Assembly (NCBI RefSeq): GCF_900156645.1
Contig: NZ_FTOC01000002.1
Coordinates: 248,001 to 312,000, forward strand
Length of the DNA: 64,000 nucleotides
Direction of reading: 5' to 3'
From: Salimicrobium flavidum
Lineage (GTDB): Bacteria > Bacillota > Bacilli > Bacillales > Halobacillaceae
The notes below the pieces were generated by a model that did not search any database, had not been told where the DNA came from, and saw nothing but the letters and a program-made list of their open reading frames with translations. This document shows, in pieces, positions 17,267-25,496 of the stretch. Positions within the stretch are counted from its first letter, which is position 1; each line of letters opens with the position of its first letter. Position numbers and translations under genes: made by a program.

Positions 17267-17275
17267 CCGTTTTCC
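17261..17275 (-). promoter_or_regulatory. cre/LacI-type operator 2, overlapping the -35
   Basis: TTGCAACCGTTTTCC fits WTGNAANCGNWNNCW at 14 of 15 positions. It is 50 bp from operator 1 and covers the -35 element, so binding should repress. Confidence 0.55.
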
Positions 17276-17302
17276 TTGAAAGCAGAAGGGAAAGCAAAAG
17301 GA

Positions 17303-17331
17303 TTGCAGATTCTGGTGCTTTCCTATATAGT
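17303..17331 (+). promoter_or_regulatory. Sigma-A promoter of the rib operon
   Basis: TTGCAG (17303-17308) and TATAGT (17326-17331) are 17 bases apart, 20 nt before the riboswitch. Confidence 0.75.
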
Positions 17332-17350
17332 AATAGGTAATTCAATATAG

Positions 17351-17487
17351 TATCTTTCGGGGTCAGGTGAAATTCCTAGCCGGCGGTATTGGACATGAGT
17401 CCTCAGCCCGCGACGGGGAAGTGCGTATTCCCCCTGATTTGGTGAAATTCCAAAGCCGACAGTTAAAGTCTGGATGGGAGAAAGATG
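17351..17487 (+). ncRNA. FMN riboswitch (RFN element)
   Basis: The leader begins ATCTTTCGGGGTCAGGTGAA and closes with GATGGGAGAAAGAT. Between lie the conserved blocks CCTAGCCGGCGGT, GGTGAAATTCC and AAAGCCGACAGT. It binds FMN and lowers rib operon expression when flavin is plentiful (established). Confidence 0.97.
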
Positions 17488-17497
17488 ATTTAATCCT

Positions 17498-17518
17498 GGT
17501 ACACGTGTACCTTTTTTT
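17498..17518 (+). terminator. Riboswitch hairpin 1
   Basis: GGTACAC pairs with GTGTACC as one 14-base palindrome (17498-17511) followed by seven T. It directly follows the aptamer. Confidence 0.65.
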
Positions 17519-17530
17519 AAGTATCTTTAT

Positions 17531-17566
17531 GCCCTGAAGGACAACTGTTCTTCAGGGCTTTTATAT
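17531..17566 (+). terminator. Riboswitch hairpin 2
   Basis: GCCCTGAAG (17531-17539) pairs with CTTCAGGGC (17550-17558) followed by TTTTATATTT. With hairpin 1 it gives two tandem terminators between the aptamer and ribD. Confidence 0.75.
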
Positions 17567-17596
17567 TTGTATAAAGACAGACGTGGAGGAACAATG

Positions 17597-18691
17597 ATGA
17601 ACAGAGATCAGTATTATATGGAACTGGCAGTGGAAATGGCACAGAAAACGATGGGTCAGACGGAACCGAACCCGGCCGTAGCCGCTGTAGTAGTGAAAAA
17701 TAATCAGATAGTCGGAACCGGACTCCATGTAAAAGCGGGAGAGCCTCATGCGGAAGTGCATGCGCTGAACATGGCGGGTAGTCATAGCGAAGGTGCGGAA
17801 ATCTACGTGACCTTAGAGCCGTGCAGTCACCATGGCCGAACGCCTCCTTGTGCGGATGCGATTGCGGAAGCAGGTATCAAACGTGCAGTGATCGCCTCGT
17901 TTGATCCGAACCCGAAAGTCGCCGGTAAAGGAACGAAAAGAATGAGGGAGGCCGGGGTCGAAGTGGTGACCGACGTGTGCAGAGAAGAAGCCGACGCCAT
18001 CAACCGGTCTTTTTTCCATTTCATTTCGAAAAAGAAGCCGTACGTCCGTTTGAAATCGGCGATGAGTCTGGACGGAAAAATAGCTACATCCACCGGCGAA
18101 AGCCAGTGGATCACAGGAGAATATGCGAGGAAAGACGGTCACTGGTATCGCCACCGTTCGGGAGCGATTCTCGTCGGTATCAACACTGTCTTGACGGATG
18201 ATCCGATGCTGACGGCGCGTCTCGAAGAAGGTGGGAGTCATCCGGTACGTATCGTCCTTGACAATCACCTGCGTATGCCGAATGAAGCTAAACTTCTTCA
18301 TGATGACACTTCACCAGTGTGGATTATAGTAGGAAGTACCGTTACGGATAAACAACTCCATGATTTCGAGGTACCTCCACACGTGGAGATTTTACGACAG
18401 GAAAAGGAAACAGTGGACATCGACACACTGCTTTTGACAATCGCGGAAAGAAATATAGCCTCTCTTCTCGTTGAAGGAGGAGGTACGGTGGCAGACAGCT
18501 TTGTCCGTTCGAGAAACGTTGATGAAGTGATCACGTATATAGCTCCGAAACTGATCGGAGGAAGGAAAGCACTTACCCCGGTCTCCGGCACCGGGATTGA
18601 ACATCTGCATGATGCGATGACCTTTGCTGTCGTGCATCAAAGCAACGTAGGGGAAGATATCAAAATCGTTTCAAGGAAAGAAGGCGAGTGA
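17597..18691 (+). CDS. ribD: Bifunctional riboflavin deaminase/reductase RibD
   Basis: RibD carries out the second and third steps of riboflavin synthesis, deaminating and then reducing the pyrimidine made from GTP. The N-terminal deaminase domain has the zinc site HAEVHAL near residue 49 and PCSHHGRTPPCADA near 74. The C-terminal reductase domain starts near 145 with RLKSAMSLDGKIAT and includes VEGGGTVADSF. GGAGG is 7 nt before ATG 17597 (ATG 17594 is adjacent). 364 aa, normal length. It heads the riboswitch operon and ends one base before the ribE start. Confidence 0.95.
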   Translation: MNRDQYYMELAVEMAQKTMGQTEPNPAVAAVVVKNNQIVGTGLHVKAGEPHAEVHALNMAGSHSEGAEIYVTLEPCSHHGRTPPCADAIAEAGIKRAVIASFDPNPKVAGKGTKRMREAGVEVVTDVCREEADAINRSFFHFISKKKPYVRLKSAMSLDGKIATSTGESQWITGEYARKDGHWYRHRSGAILVGINTVLTDDPMLTARLEEGGSHPVRIVLDNHLRMPNEAKLLHDDTSPVWIIVGSTVTDKQLHDFEVPPHVEILRQEKETVDIDTLLLTIAERNIASLLVEGGGTVADSFVRSRNVDEVITYIAPKLIGGRKALTPVSGTGIEHLHDAMTFAVVHQSNVGEDIKIVSRKEGE

Positions 18692-18692
18692 G

Positions 18693-19334
18693 ATGTTTAC
18701 AGGGATCATTGAGGAAATAGGAACGATCAAGTCGATAGAAAAGAAAGAAGAAACGATGGATGTGACGATCGAAGCTTCGGTCATTTTAAGCGACGTTCAG
18801 GAAGGGGACAGTATCTCCATCAATGGCGTTTGTCTCACGGTGACGACGTTCACAGAGAATACCGCTTCTTTTGACGTCATGCCGGAAACGTTCCGTGCTA
18901 CGAACTTCAAGGACCTTACAGAAGGAAGCAGAGTGAATCTGGAAAGGGCACTGGCTGCGGGCGGTCGTTTTGGAGGTCATATCGTCTCCGGCCATATCGA
19001 CGGTGTCGGACGAATCGTGAGCAAAACGCCGGAAGCGAATGCGGTCTATTACGAGATTGAACTCCCGGAGGAGCTGACGCAGTATTTTATTCACAAAGGT
19101 TCGATTGCAGTCGACGGTACGAGTCTTACCGTGTTCGGGGTGAAAGGGAATACCGTCCTCATCTCCCTCATTCCTCATACGATGGAGCATACCGTGCTTG
19201 GAAATAAGGAAGCTGGGGACGATGTGAATATCGAATGTGACATGATCGGGAAGTATATCGCCCATTTCATGAAGAACCGGGAGACTGAGGAAGGAATCAG
19301 TGCCAGTTTTCTGAAAGAGAACGGGTACGTCTAA
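18693..19334 (+). CDS. ribE: Riboflavin synthase, alpha subunit
   Basis: This enzyme turns two molecules of 6,7-dimethyl-8-ribityllumazine into riboflavin and a pyrimidine. The 213 residues make two lumazine-binding barrels; the first opens MFTGIIEEIGTI and contains SINGVCLTV, the second contains GHIDGVG and VDGTSLTV. AAGGCGAG precedes the ATG. The stop TAA at 19332-19334 is followed at once by a target duplication and a MITE-like insert that separates it from ribBA. Confidence 0.95.
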   Translation: MFTGIIEEIGTIKSIEKKEETMDVTIEASVILSDVQEGDSISINGVCLTVTTFTENTASFDVMPETFRATNFKDLTEGSRVNLERALAAGGRFGGHIVSGHIDGVGRIVSKTPEANAVYYEIELPEELTQYFIHKGSIAVDGTSLTVFGVKGNTVLISLIPHTMEHTVLGNKEAGDDVNIECDMIGKYIAHFMKNRETEEGISASFLKENGYV

Positions 19335-19341
19335 AGAATTA

Positions 19342-19515
19342 GCTCTGTTAAAGCCTATTGTTGATGATAGGAACGGAAGGTGGAGACGCCTGCGGAATGA
19401 GCATGGAATGAAAATCACCCGGAACGACCAGAGGGAGCTTCGGGAAGTTTCCACCATGCCCGCGGCAAGCTTCCACCTGAAGAGACGAATATCAACAACA
19501 AACGATAACAGAGCC
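19342..19515 (+). mobile_element. MITE-like palindromic element, copy 3, inserted in the rib operon
   Basis: GCTCTGTTA (19342-19350) and TAACAGAGC (19506-19514) are the terminal inverted repeats. The sequence AAAGAATTA lies on both sides, at 19333-19341 and 19516-19524, giving a 9-bp target duplication. Without the insert, the ribE stop would run directly into the ribBA ribosome binding site. The inside is an imperfect palindrome (GGTGGAGACGCCTGCGG against CCGCGGCAAGCTTCCACC). No transposase is encoded. Confidence 0.88.
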
Positions 19516-19535
19516 AAAGAATTAGGGGGGATATT

Positions 19536-20729
19536 ATGTTCGATTCGATAGAACGAGCGATTGAACGGTTGAAAAAAGGAGAAATGGTGATCGTCTGTGA
19601 CGATGAGGATAGGGAAAATGAAGGGGATCTAGTGGGGGTCGCCGAATATGCGACGACGGAAATGATCAATTTCATGATTACACACGGACGTGGACTTGTC
19701 TGTGCGCCGGTCACGGATGAAGTGGCGGAGAACCTTGAATTGATGCCGATGGTCGGAGAGAACACGGATCCGAACAAAACAGCGTTCACTGTGAGTATCG
19801 ACCACCGGGATACGACGACAGGGATATCTGCAGATGAACGGGCGCTCACGATCCGTGAAATGCTGAATGAAAAAGCGACGGCTTCTGATTTCAACCGTCC
19901 GGGGCACATCTTTCCGCTTATCGGAAAAAAAGGTGGCGTACTGCGCCGGGCCGGTCATACGGAAGCATCCATCGACCTTGCCGAGCTTGCGGGGGCGAAA
20001 CCGGCCGGGGTCATCTGTGAAATCATCAAAGATGACGGTACGATGGCCCGTGTGCCGGATCTTAAGAAAATGTCGGAGGAATTCGATATTCCGATGATCA
20101 CGATCGCCGATTTGATTCAGTACCGTTACAATCATGAAGCCCATGTGAAGCGCGAAGTGGAAATCAATCTTCCGACGGAATACGGAGATTTCCGGGCAAT
20201 CGGCTTCACGAACGACATCGACTATAAGGACCATATCGCTCTGGTGAAAGGTGATATCGACCCGGATGAACCGACACTGGTTCGCGTCCATTCGGAATGT
20301 CTCACAGGGGATGTGTTCGGGTCGTGGCGCTGTGACTGTGGTCCTCAGCTCCACAATGCCCTCCGTCAGATTGACGAAAACGGCAGCGGGGTATTGGTGT
20401 ATATGCGACAGGAAGGCCGGGGCATCGGTCTGATGAATAAGCTTTACGCCTATAAACTTCAGGAAGAAGGCTATGATACCGTCGAAGCCAATGAAAAACT
20501 AGGGTTCGCGCCGGATCTGCGTGATTACGGCGTAGGTGCTCAGATTTTGAAGGACCTCGGCATTACGAAACTGAAGCTGTTGACGAACAACCCGAAAAAA
20601 ATCTCCGGCCTTGGCGGATATGGGCTGGAAGTTACGGACCGGGTGGCGATTGAAATGCCGTCCCGGGAAGAGAACGCGCGTTACATGGAAACGAAACGAT
20701 CCAAAATGGGTCACTTATTTCACTTATAA
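19536..20729 (+). CDS. ribBA: Bifunctional 3,4-dihydroxy-2-butanone-4-phosphate synthase/GTP cyclohydrolase II
   Basis: This fused enzyme supplies both precursors of riboflavin: DHBP from ribulose 5-phosphate and the pyrimidine from GTP. The DHBP synthase domain (about 1-200) shows [21 protein letters not shown] and GHIFPL; the cyclohydrolase domain shows [19 protein letters not shown], the three zinc Cys residues, and RQEGRGIGL. 397 aa, normal. AGGGGGG lies 9 nt before ATG 19536 and next to the right copy of the MITE target duplication. Confidence 0.96.
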   Translation: MFDSIERAIERLKKGEMVIVCDDEDRENEGDLVGVAEYATTEMINFMITHGRGLVCAPVTDEVAENLELMPMVGENTDPNKTAFTVSIDHRDTTTGISADERALTIREMLNEKATASDFNRPGHIFPLIGKKGGVLRRAGHTEASIDLAELAGAKPAGVICEIIKDDGTMARVPDLKKMSEEFDIPMITIADLIQYRYNHEAHVKREVEINLPTEYGDFRAIGFTNDIDYKDHIALVKGDIDPDEPTLVRVHSECLTGDVFGSWRCDCGPQLHNALRQIDENGSGVLVYMRQEGRGIGLMNKLYAYKLQEEGYDTVEANEKLGFAPDLRDYGVGAQILKDLGITKLKLLTNNPKKISGLGGYGLEVTDRVAIEMPSREENARYMETKRSKMGHLFHL

Positions 20730-20747
20730 AGGAGAGCTTAAAAACTT

Positions 20748-21212
20748 ATGGTAAATAGACTTGAAGGCAACCTCGTAGGAACAGATCTTAAAATCGGAAT
20801 CGTGACCGGGCGATTCAATGAATTCATTACGGAACGACTTTATGAAGGAGCGGTGGGCGCTTTGAAACAGCACGGCGTCGATGAAGCGAATATCGATGCA
20901 GCGTGGGTCCCGGGGGCTTTCGAAATACCACTGGCTGCGGATCGTATGGCGGCTTCCGGCAAGTACGATGCGGTCGTCACTCTTGGTGCAGTCATACGCG
21001 GTTCGACCCCCCATTTCGATTACGTTTGCGGAGAAGCGGCTAAAGGCGTGTCCCAGGCATCTGTGAAGAACAGCCTGCCGGTCATTTTCGGAGTGATAAC
21101 CACTGATACGATTGAACAGGCGATTGAGCGTGCCGGGACAAAGGCCGGTAACAAAGGCGCAGAAGCCGCTGTTGCTGCTGTTGAAATGGCGAACCTGATG
21201 AAGCAGGTGTAA
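20748..21212 (+). CDS. ribH: 6,7-dimethyl-8-ribityllumazine synthase
   Basis: RibH condenses the ribBA and ribD products to the lumazine precursor of riboflavin and normally forms a 60-subunit shell. The 154 residues contain [35 protein letters not shown] with the catalytic His, and [21 protein letters not shown] precedes the ATG by 12 nt. It ends two bases before the photolyase start. Confidence 0.96.
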   Translation: MVNRLEGNLVGTDLKIGIVTGRFNEFITERLYEGAVGALKQHGVDEANIDAAWVPGAFEIPLAADRMAASGKYDAVVTLGAVIRGSTPHFDYVCGEAAKGVSQASVKNSLPVIFGVITTDTIEQAIERAGTKAGNKGAEAAVAAVEMANLMKQV

Positions 21213-21214
21213 GG

Positions 21215-22633
21215 ATGACTACTTCCATCGTATGGATCCGTAACGATTTGCGTCTCGGGGATAATATTGCCCTGAAAGAAGCAGTGAATCATCTTCGCGA
21301 GGAGGATGAGTTGCTTCTTCTTTTCCACATCCACCCGGAGCTGGTCCGCGATTTTGATCTGCAGCAGGATTATTTTTTTCAGACGGTGAAGGTTTTCAAC
21401 GAAACATCCGGTCCGCTTCACTTCATTTACGGGGAAGAAGAGGAAGCGTTCCATTCGCTGTTTGAAGTTGTGACGGATGCCGGTGATATTTATTTCAACA
21501 AGGCGGAAACCGGATTCGGTAAAAAACGTGATGAGCGTGTCCTCGCTTTGCTTGAGGACAAAGGGATCCGCGTTCATACGTACATAGACCACCCTCTGCA
21601 CGGAGCGGAAGAAGTGACGAAGAAAGATGGAGGTCTTTACCAGGTCTTCTCTCCGTATTTCAAACAGTGGCAGAAGCTTCCGAAGCCCGGTATGCAGCAG
21701 GTGGACCGGGATAAGCTTTCCCGTCATCTCACCGATCGGACAGAGGAATTTTCTTCGGGAGGCGAAAAGTACAACCAGCTGACCAAAAAACCGCTCCGCG
21801 ACTGGCAGGAAGTCGGGGAAGAGGCGGCACTGCAGAGACTCGCCGCTTTTCTCGATGAACCTGTCTACTATTATGATGAAGACCGGGATATTCCATCAAA
21901 GGACGGGACGAGTCTGATGAGCCGGTATTTACGGACGGGAGCGATTTCTCCGCGCACCGTCTATCACAGAGTCATGCAGGATACGGACGGACGGAAACGG
22001 CAGGACGGAGTGGAAAGCTTTATCCGTGAGCTTGCTTTCCGCGATTTTTATCATATGGTTTACTACAATCATCCGGAAGCTGGAGACCAGGAACTGACGG
22101 AGAAATTCCGGGGGATCCCGTGGAATGAAGATGAAGAGATTTTTGAAAGGTGGAAGCGTGGTGAGACGGGCTTTCCGTTCATCGATGCCGCAATGAAACA
22201 GCTGAATGAAACCGGATGGATGCACAACCGGGCCAGGATGGCGGTCGCTTCGTTCCTGACGAAAGATCTGCTGATCGACTGGAGAAAAGGGGAGCGGTAC
22301 TTCCATCAGAAACTCGCCGATTACGAAGCGGCTTCGAATATCGGGGGGTGGCAGTGGGCCGCTTCGACAGGTACGGACGCCGTCCCTTATTTCCGGGTCT
22401 TCAATCCCGTCCGGCAGTCGGAGCGATTCGACCCGCATGGGGAGTACATTAAAGCATGGATTCCGGCCCTGGCGGACGTGCCGAAGACATACATCCATGA
22501 GCCGCATAAGATGCCCGGGGAAGAACAGAAGAAAGCGGGCTGTATCATCGGCGAAGACTACCCTGAACCGATGGTGGATCATAAACGGATGCGCGAACGT
22601 GCGATAGAAGTGTATAAACAGAGGAAAGACTGA
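21215..22633 (+). CDS. phrB: Deoxyribodipyrimidine photolyase, class I
   Basis: This light-driven, FAD-containing enzyme repairs UV-induced pyrimidine dimers. The 472 residues have the N-terminal antenna domain (TSIVWIRNDLRLGDN) and the C-terminal FAD domain with YLRTGAISPRTV, GWMHNRARM, NIGGWQWAASTGTDA and PYFRVFNP. In the block RELAFRDFY, Phe275 stands where E. coli PhrB has the dimer-contacting Trp277. The ATG lies 2 nt after ribH, so it is read as the last gene of the flavin operon, which makes its own cofactor precursor. A terminator follows. Confidence 0.93.
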   Translation: MTTSIVWIRNDLRLGDNIALKEAVNHLREEDELLLLFHIHPELVRDFDLQQDYFFQTVKVFNETSGPLHFIYGEEEEAFHSLFEVVTDAGDIYFNKAETGFGKKRDERVLALLEDKGIRVHTYIDHPLHGAEEVTKKDGGLYQVFSPYFKQWQKLPKPGMQQVDRDKLSRHLTDRTEEFSSGGEKYNQLTKKPLRDWQEVGEEAALQRLAAFLDEPVYYYDEDRDIPSKDGTSLMSRYLRTGAISPRTVYHRVMQDTDGRKRQDGVESFIRELAFRDFYHMVYYNHPEAGDQELTEKFRGIPWNEDEEIFERWKRGETGFPFIDAAMKQLNETGWMHNRARMAVASFLTKDLLIDWRKGERYFHQKLADYEAASNIGGWQWAASTGTDAVPYFRVFNPVRQSERFDPHGEYIKAWIPALADVPKTYIHEPHKMPGEEQKKAGCIIGEDYPEPMVDHKRMRERAIEVYKQRKD

Positions 22634-22656
22634 CCTTCCGGGGTCGGTCTTTTTTG
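22628..22656 (+). terminator. Terminator of the rib-phr operon
   Basis: GACTGACC (22628-22635) pairs with GGTCGGTC (22642-22649) with one G-U pair, followed by seven T-rich bases; it overlaps the photolyase stop codon. Confidence 0.85.
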
Positions 22657-22715
22657 TTTGTGGTCGTTTTGAGGGGTTCAGAAGACTTGGCCTCCGACGA
22701 GCACGGTAATCCCAG

Positions 22716-22771
22716 AAGTTATGAGGTGCTCGGGGGAACGAAACATCGCGAGCGCCTCATAACTTTTTTTA
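22716..22771 (+). repeat. Hairpin repeat (GAGGTGCTC type), terminator-like
   Basis: AAGTTATGAGGTGCTCG (22716-22732) pairs with CGAGCGCCTCATAACTT (22749-22765), followed by T-rich sequence. The GAGGTGCTC core recurs at 30710-30958. It may be a second terminator for the rib operon. Confidence 0.6.
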
Positions 22772-22858
22772 TAAGGTGTTCAGGCGCAGAAAGGGACAAT
22801 GAACCCGGGATAAAAATAAGCCTCAGTACTTTTGAATGACCTTTTATCAATTTTGAAA

Positions 22859-22874
22859 ATTGGTATAGACAACT
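22859..22874 (+). promoter_or_regulatory. NagR (GntR/DasR-type) operator of the nag operon
   Basis: ATTGGTATAGACAACT resembles the dre/NagR operator core TGGTNTAGACCA of GlcNAc regulators. It overlaps the -35 element of the nag promoter. The regulator gene is the last in the operon. Confidence 0.65.
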
Positions 22875-22894
22875 ATATACCTTGATGGTACAAT
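22866..22894 (+). promoter_or_regulatory. Sigma-A promoter of the nag operon
   Basis: TAGACA (22866-22871) and TACAAT (22889-22894) are 17 bases apart, about 40 nt before nagP. Confidence 0.6.
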
Positions 22895-22897
22895 CCA

Positions 22898-22912
22898 TAT
22901 AAAGCGTTTTCA
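22898..22912 (+). promoter_or_regulatory. Possible cre site of the nag operon
   Basis: TATAAAGCGTTTTCA fits the CcpA consensus with two mismatches and covers the expected transcription start. Catabolite repression of GlcNAc use is known in relatives. Confidence 0.35.
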
Positions 22913-22933
22913 AAAAAGAAAGGAGTTTTTATT

Positions 22934-24322
22934 GTGTTAGCATTTTTGCAACGGATCGGAAAATCACTCATGTTTCCGATTGCGACCCTTCCTGCTGCTG
23001 CGCTTCTTCTGCGCCTCGGTATGGATGATATGCTTGATATCGCATTTATTGAAGCAGCGGGGGCAAGTATTCTGGAAAACCTGCCACTCATTTTCGGTAT
23101 AGGAATTGCGATGGGCTTCGCCAAAGACGGAGGCGGCGGCGCCGCTTTATCAGGGGCCATAGGTGTCCTCGTCTTACAAGCCGGGGTGGAGGCCATCAAC
23201 GAAGACATACAGATGGGAGTATTCGCCGGAATCATCGCCGGTATCTCTGCCGGTATGCTTTATAACCGGTTTTATGATATCAAACTTCCGGAGTATTTAT
23301 CTTTCTTCGGAGGGAAACGATTCGTACCGATCATTACTTCCGCTGCCATGGTCGTACTTTCTTTCGTCATGGGCTATCTGTGGGTATATCCTCAATATGC
23401 GCTTGATGCAACTGCACAGTGGATTCTCTCTTCCGGAGAACTCGGAGTCGGTGCTTATGGATTTCTGAACCGCCTCTTGATTCCGGTCGGACTGCACCAT
23501 GTGATGAATACCCTTATATGGTTCGATTTCGGAAGCTTTACGACAGCTGCCGGAGAAACCGTAAACGGAGAAATCAACCGCTTCCTTCAGGGAGACCCGG
23601 ACGCCGGTTATTTCCTTGCCGGATTCTTCCCGATCATGATGTTCGGTTTACCGGCTGCGTGCCTCGCGATGTATGCGGCTGCAAAGAAAGAGAAAAAAGC
23701 TGCCGTCGGCGGGATGCTAGGAAGTATCGCTCTCACTTCCTTCCTTACAGGAGTGACGGAACCGATCGAATTTTCTTTCATGTTCCTGGCTCCGGTACTG
23801 TACGTCGTACACGCAGCGCTTACCGGGATGTCGATGGTATTAGCATATATGCTTGATGTGCGTCATGGTTTCGGCTTCTCGGCGGGACTGATCGATTATC
23901 TGCTGAACTTCAATATTGCCGAGAATCCGCTCATGCTTCTGGTGCTCGGTCTGGTGATGGCGACTCTCTATTTCGTTATCTTCTACCTGTTGATTACAAA
24001 ACTGGACCTGAAAACACCTGGGCGTGAGGATGATGACGAAGAAGAAGAGGGAACATCGTACGCAGGGACCTCGGACTACGATGAAAAAGCGTCTGCTTAC
24101 ATTGAAGCTCTAGGCGGAGAGGATAATATCCATACCCTGGATTATTGTACGACAAGACTTAGACTGACGATGGAAGACCGGGAAAAAGTGGATGGAAAAA
24201 GACTGAAACGAGAAGGCTCCAAAGGTGTCATCAACATCGGCACAAGCAACCTGCACGTGGTGGTAGGCACCAGCGTTGAATTTCTGGCTGAAGCGATGAA
24301 GAAACAGATGAAAAATAAATAA
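22934..24322 (+). CDS. nagP: PTS N-acetylglucosamine-specific EIICB component
   Basis: This membrane permease imports and phosphorylates N-acetylglucosamine, giving GlcNAc-6-phosphate. The EIIC domain (about 1-350) starts LAFLQRIGKSLMFPIATLPAA and contains GVTEPIEFSFMFLAP. An acidic linker follows, then the EIIB domain with phosphorylated Cys405 in DYCTTRLRL. No EIIA domain is fused, so a partner EIIA must come from elsewhere, as for NagP of B. subtilis. The start is GTG 22934, 8 nt after AGGAG. The following nagA and nagB support the substrate call. Confidence 0.93.
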   Translation: MLAFLQRIGKSLMFPIATLPAAALLLRLGMDDMLDIAFIEAAGASILENLPLIFGIGIAMGFAKDGGGGAALSGAIGVLVLQAGVEAINEDIQMGVFAGIIAGISAGMLYNRFYDIKLPEYLSFFGGKRFVPIITSAAMVVLSFVMGYLWVYPQYALDATAQWILSSGELGVGAYGFLNRLLIPVGLHHVMNTLIWFDFGSFTTAAGETVNGEINRFLQGDPDAGYFLAGFFPIMMFGLPAACLAMYAAAKKEKKAAVGGMLGSIALTSFLTGVTEPIEFSFMFLAPVLYVVHAALTGMSMVLAYMLDVRHGFGFSAGLIDYLLNFNIAENPLMLLVLGLVMATLYFVIFYLLITKLDLKTPGREDDDEEEEGTSYAGTSDYDEKASAYIEALGGEDNIHTLDYCTTRLRLTMEDREKVDGKRLKREGSKGVINIGTSNLHVVVGTSVEFLAEAMKKQMKNK

Positions 24323-24335
24323 AGGAGGAATGGGG

Positions 24336-25493
24336 ATGAGCATCGAGTATCAGAACGTCCGGATTGTTCAGGAAGACCGCACCATCGAACGGGGGAGTAT
24401 TCTTTTCGATGAAGGGAAAATAATAGATGTGGCAGATGCCCCTTTTCATCAGGGGGGCACGATCATAGACGGTCATGGACTTACGCTTTTTCCGGGCTTT
24501 ATAGACGTACACATCCACGGAGCGAACGGCCACGACGTGATGGATGCGACGCCGGAAGCACTCCAGGGGATAGCGGACATCCTTCCTGAAGAAGGGACGA
24601 CTTCTTTTCTTGCGACCACGATGACCCAGTCCTCTGAAGCTATTGAAAATGCAGTGAGCAACGTTGGCACATTCGATCAGAGAGGTGCCACAGGTGCTGA
24701 ATTACTGGGGATCCATCTGGAGGGCCCCTTCATTTCCAGAAAAAAAGCGGGAGCGCAACCACTCGATTACATCAGGGAGCCTTCCATCAGCCGCTTCGAA
24801 TCTTTCCGGAACAAGAGTCGCGATAAGATACGTCTCGTCACGCTCGCACCTGAGGAGGAAGGCGCAGATGAATTGATCCACCATTTGAACAGTCACGGCA
24901 TCATCGCTTCGATGGGGCACACCAGTGCAACGTTTGAGCAGGCGGAAAAGGCTGTAGAGGAAGGCGTGCGTCACGTGACCCATCTGTACAATCAGATGAG
25001 CGGGTTTCATCACAGAGACCCGGGTGTTACAGGTGCGGCTTTTACGGATTCACGTCTCATGGTGGAGATGATCGTCGATTATGTCCATTCGAAAAAAGAA
25101 GCTGTGCAGGTAGCATACCGTCAGCTGACCGATAAACGGACGCTGCTCATCACTGATGCAATGCGTGCCAAGTGTCTGCCGGAAGGGACCTACGACCTCG
25201 GTGGCCAGGACGTTACGGTGAAGGACCAGCAAGCCGTACTCGAAGATGGAACGCTTGCTGGAAGTATTCTCACTTTGGCAAAAGCGGCCCGGCTTATGAA
25301 ACAGAATCTTGCTTTGACCGACCAGGAACTTCTATCCATCACTTCTTTGAATGCTGCGCGTGAGCTCGGGGTGGATGACCGGAAAGGAAGCATCGAAAAG
25401 GGTAAGGATGCCGACTTCGTGCTGGTCGATGATGATTTCAACGTCCAAGCGACTTGGTGCCGGGGAGTAGTCGCTTACGAAGGGAAGGAATAG
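24336..25493 (+). CDS. nagA: N-acetylglucosamine-6-phosphate deacetylase
   Basis: NagA removes acetate from GlcNAc-6-phosphate, giving glucosamine-6-phosphate. The 385-residue amidohydrolase shows the HIHG metal motif near residue 60, HLEGPFISRKKAGA, GHTSAT, THLYNQMSG and ITDAM with the catalytic Asp. I chose ATG 24336, 7 nt after GGAGG; ATG 24330 is too close to that site. It lies 13 nt after nagP and three bases before nagB. Confidence 0.95.
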   Translation: MSIEYQNVRIVQEDRTIERGSILFDEGKIIDVADAPFHQGGTIIDGHGLTLFPGFIDVHIHGANGHDVMDATPEALQGIADILPEEGTTSFLATTMTQSSEAIENAVSNVGTFDQRGATGAELLGIHLEGPFISRKKAGAQPLDYIREPSISRFESFRNKSRDKIRLVTLAPEEEGADELIHHLNSHGIIASMGHTSATFEQAEKAVEEGVRHVTHLYNQMSGFHHRDPGVTGAAFTDSRLMVEMIVDYVHSKKEAVQVAYRQLTDKRTLLITDAMRAKCLPEGTYDLGGQDVTVKDQQAVLEDGTLAGSILTLAKAARLMKQNLALTDQELLSITSLNAARELGVDDRKGSIEKGKDADFVLVDDDFNVQATWCRGVVAYEGKE

Positions 25494-25496
25494 AAA

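Noticed and set aside
17351-17566. Short peptide gene in the rib leader
   Set aside because: The bases are fully explained by the FMN aptamer and two terminator hairpins.
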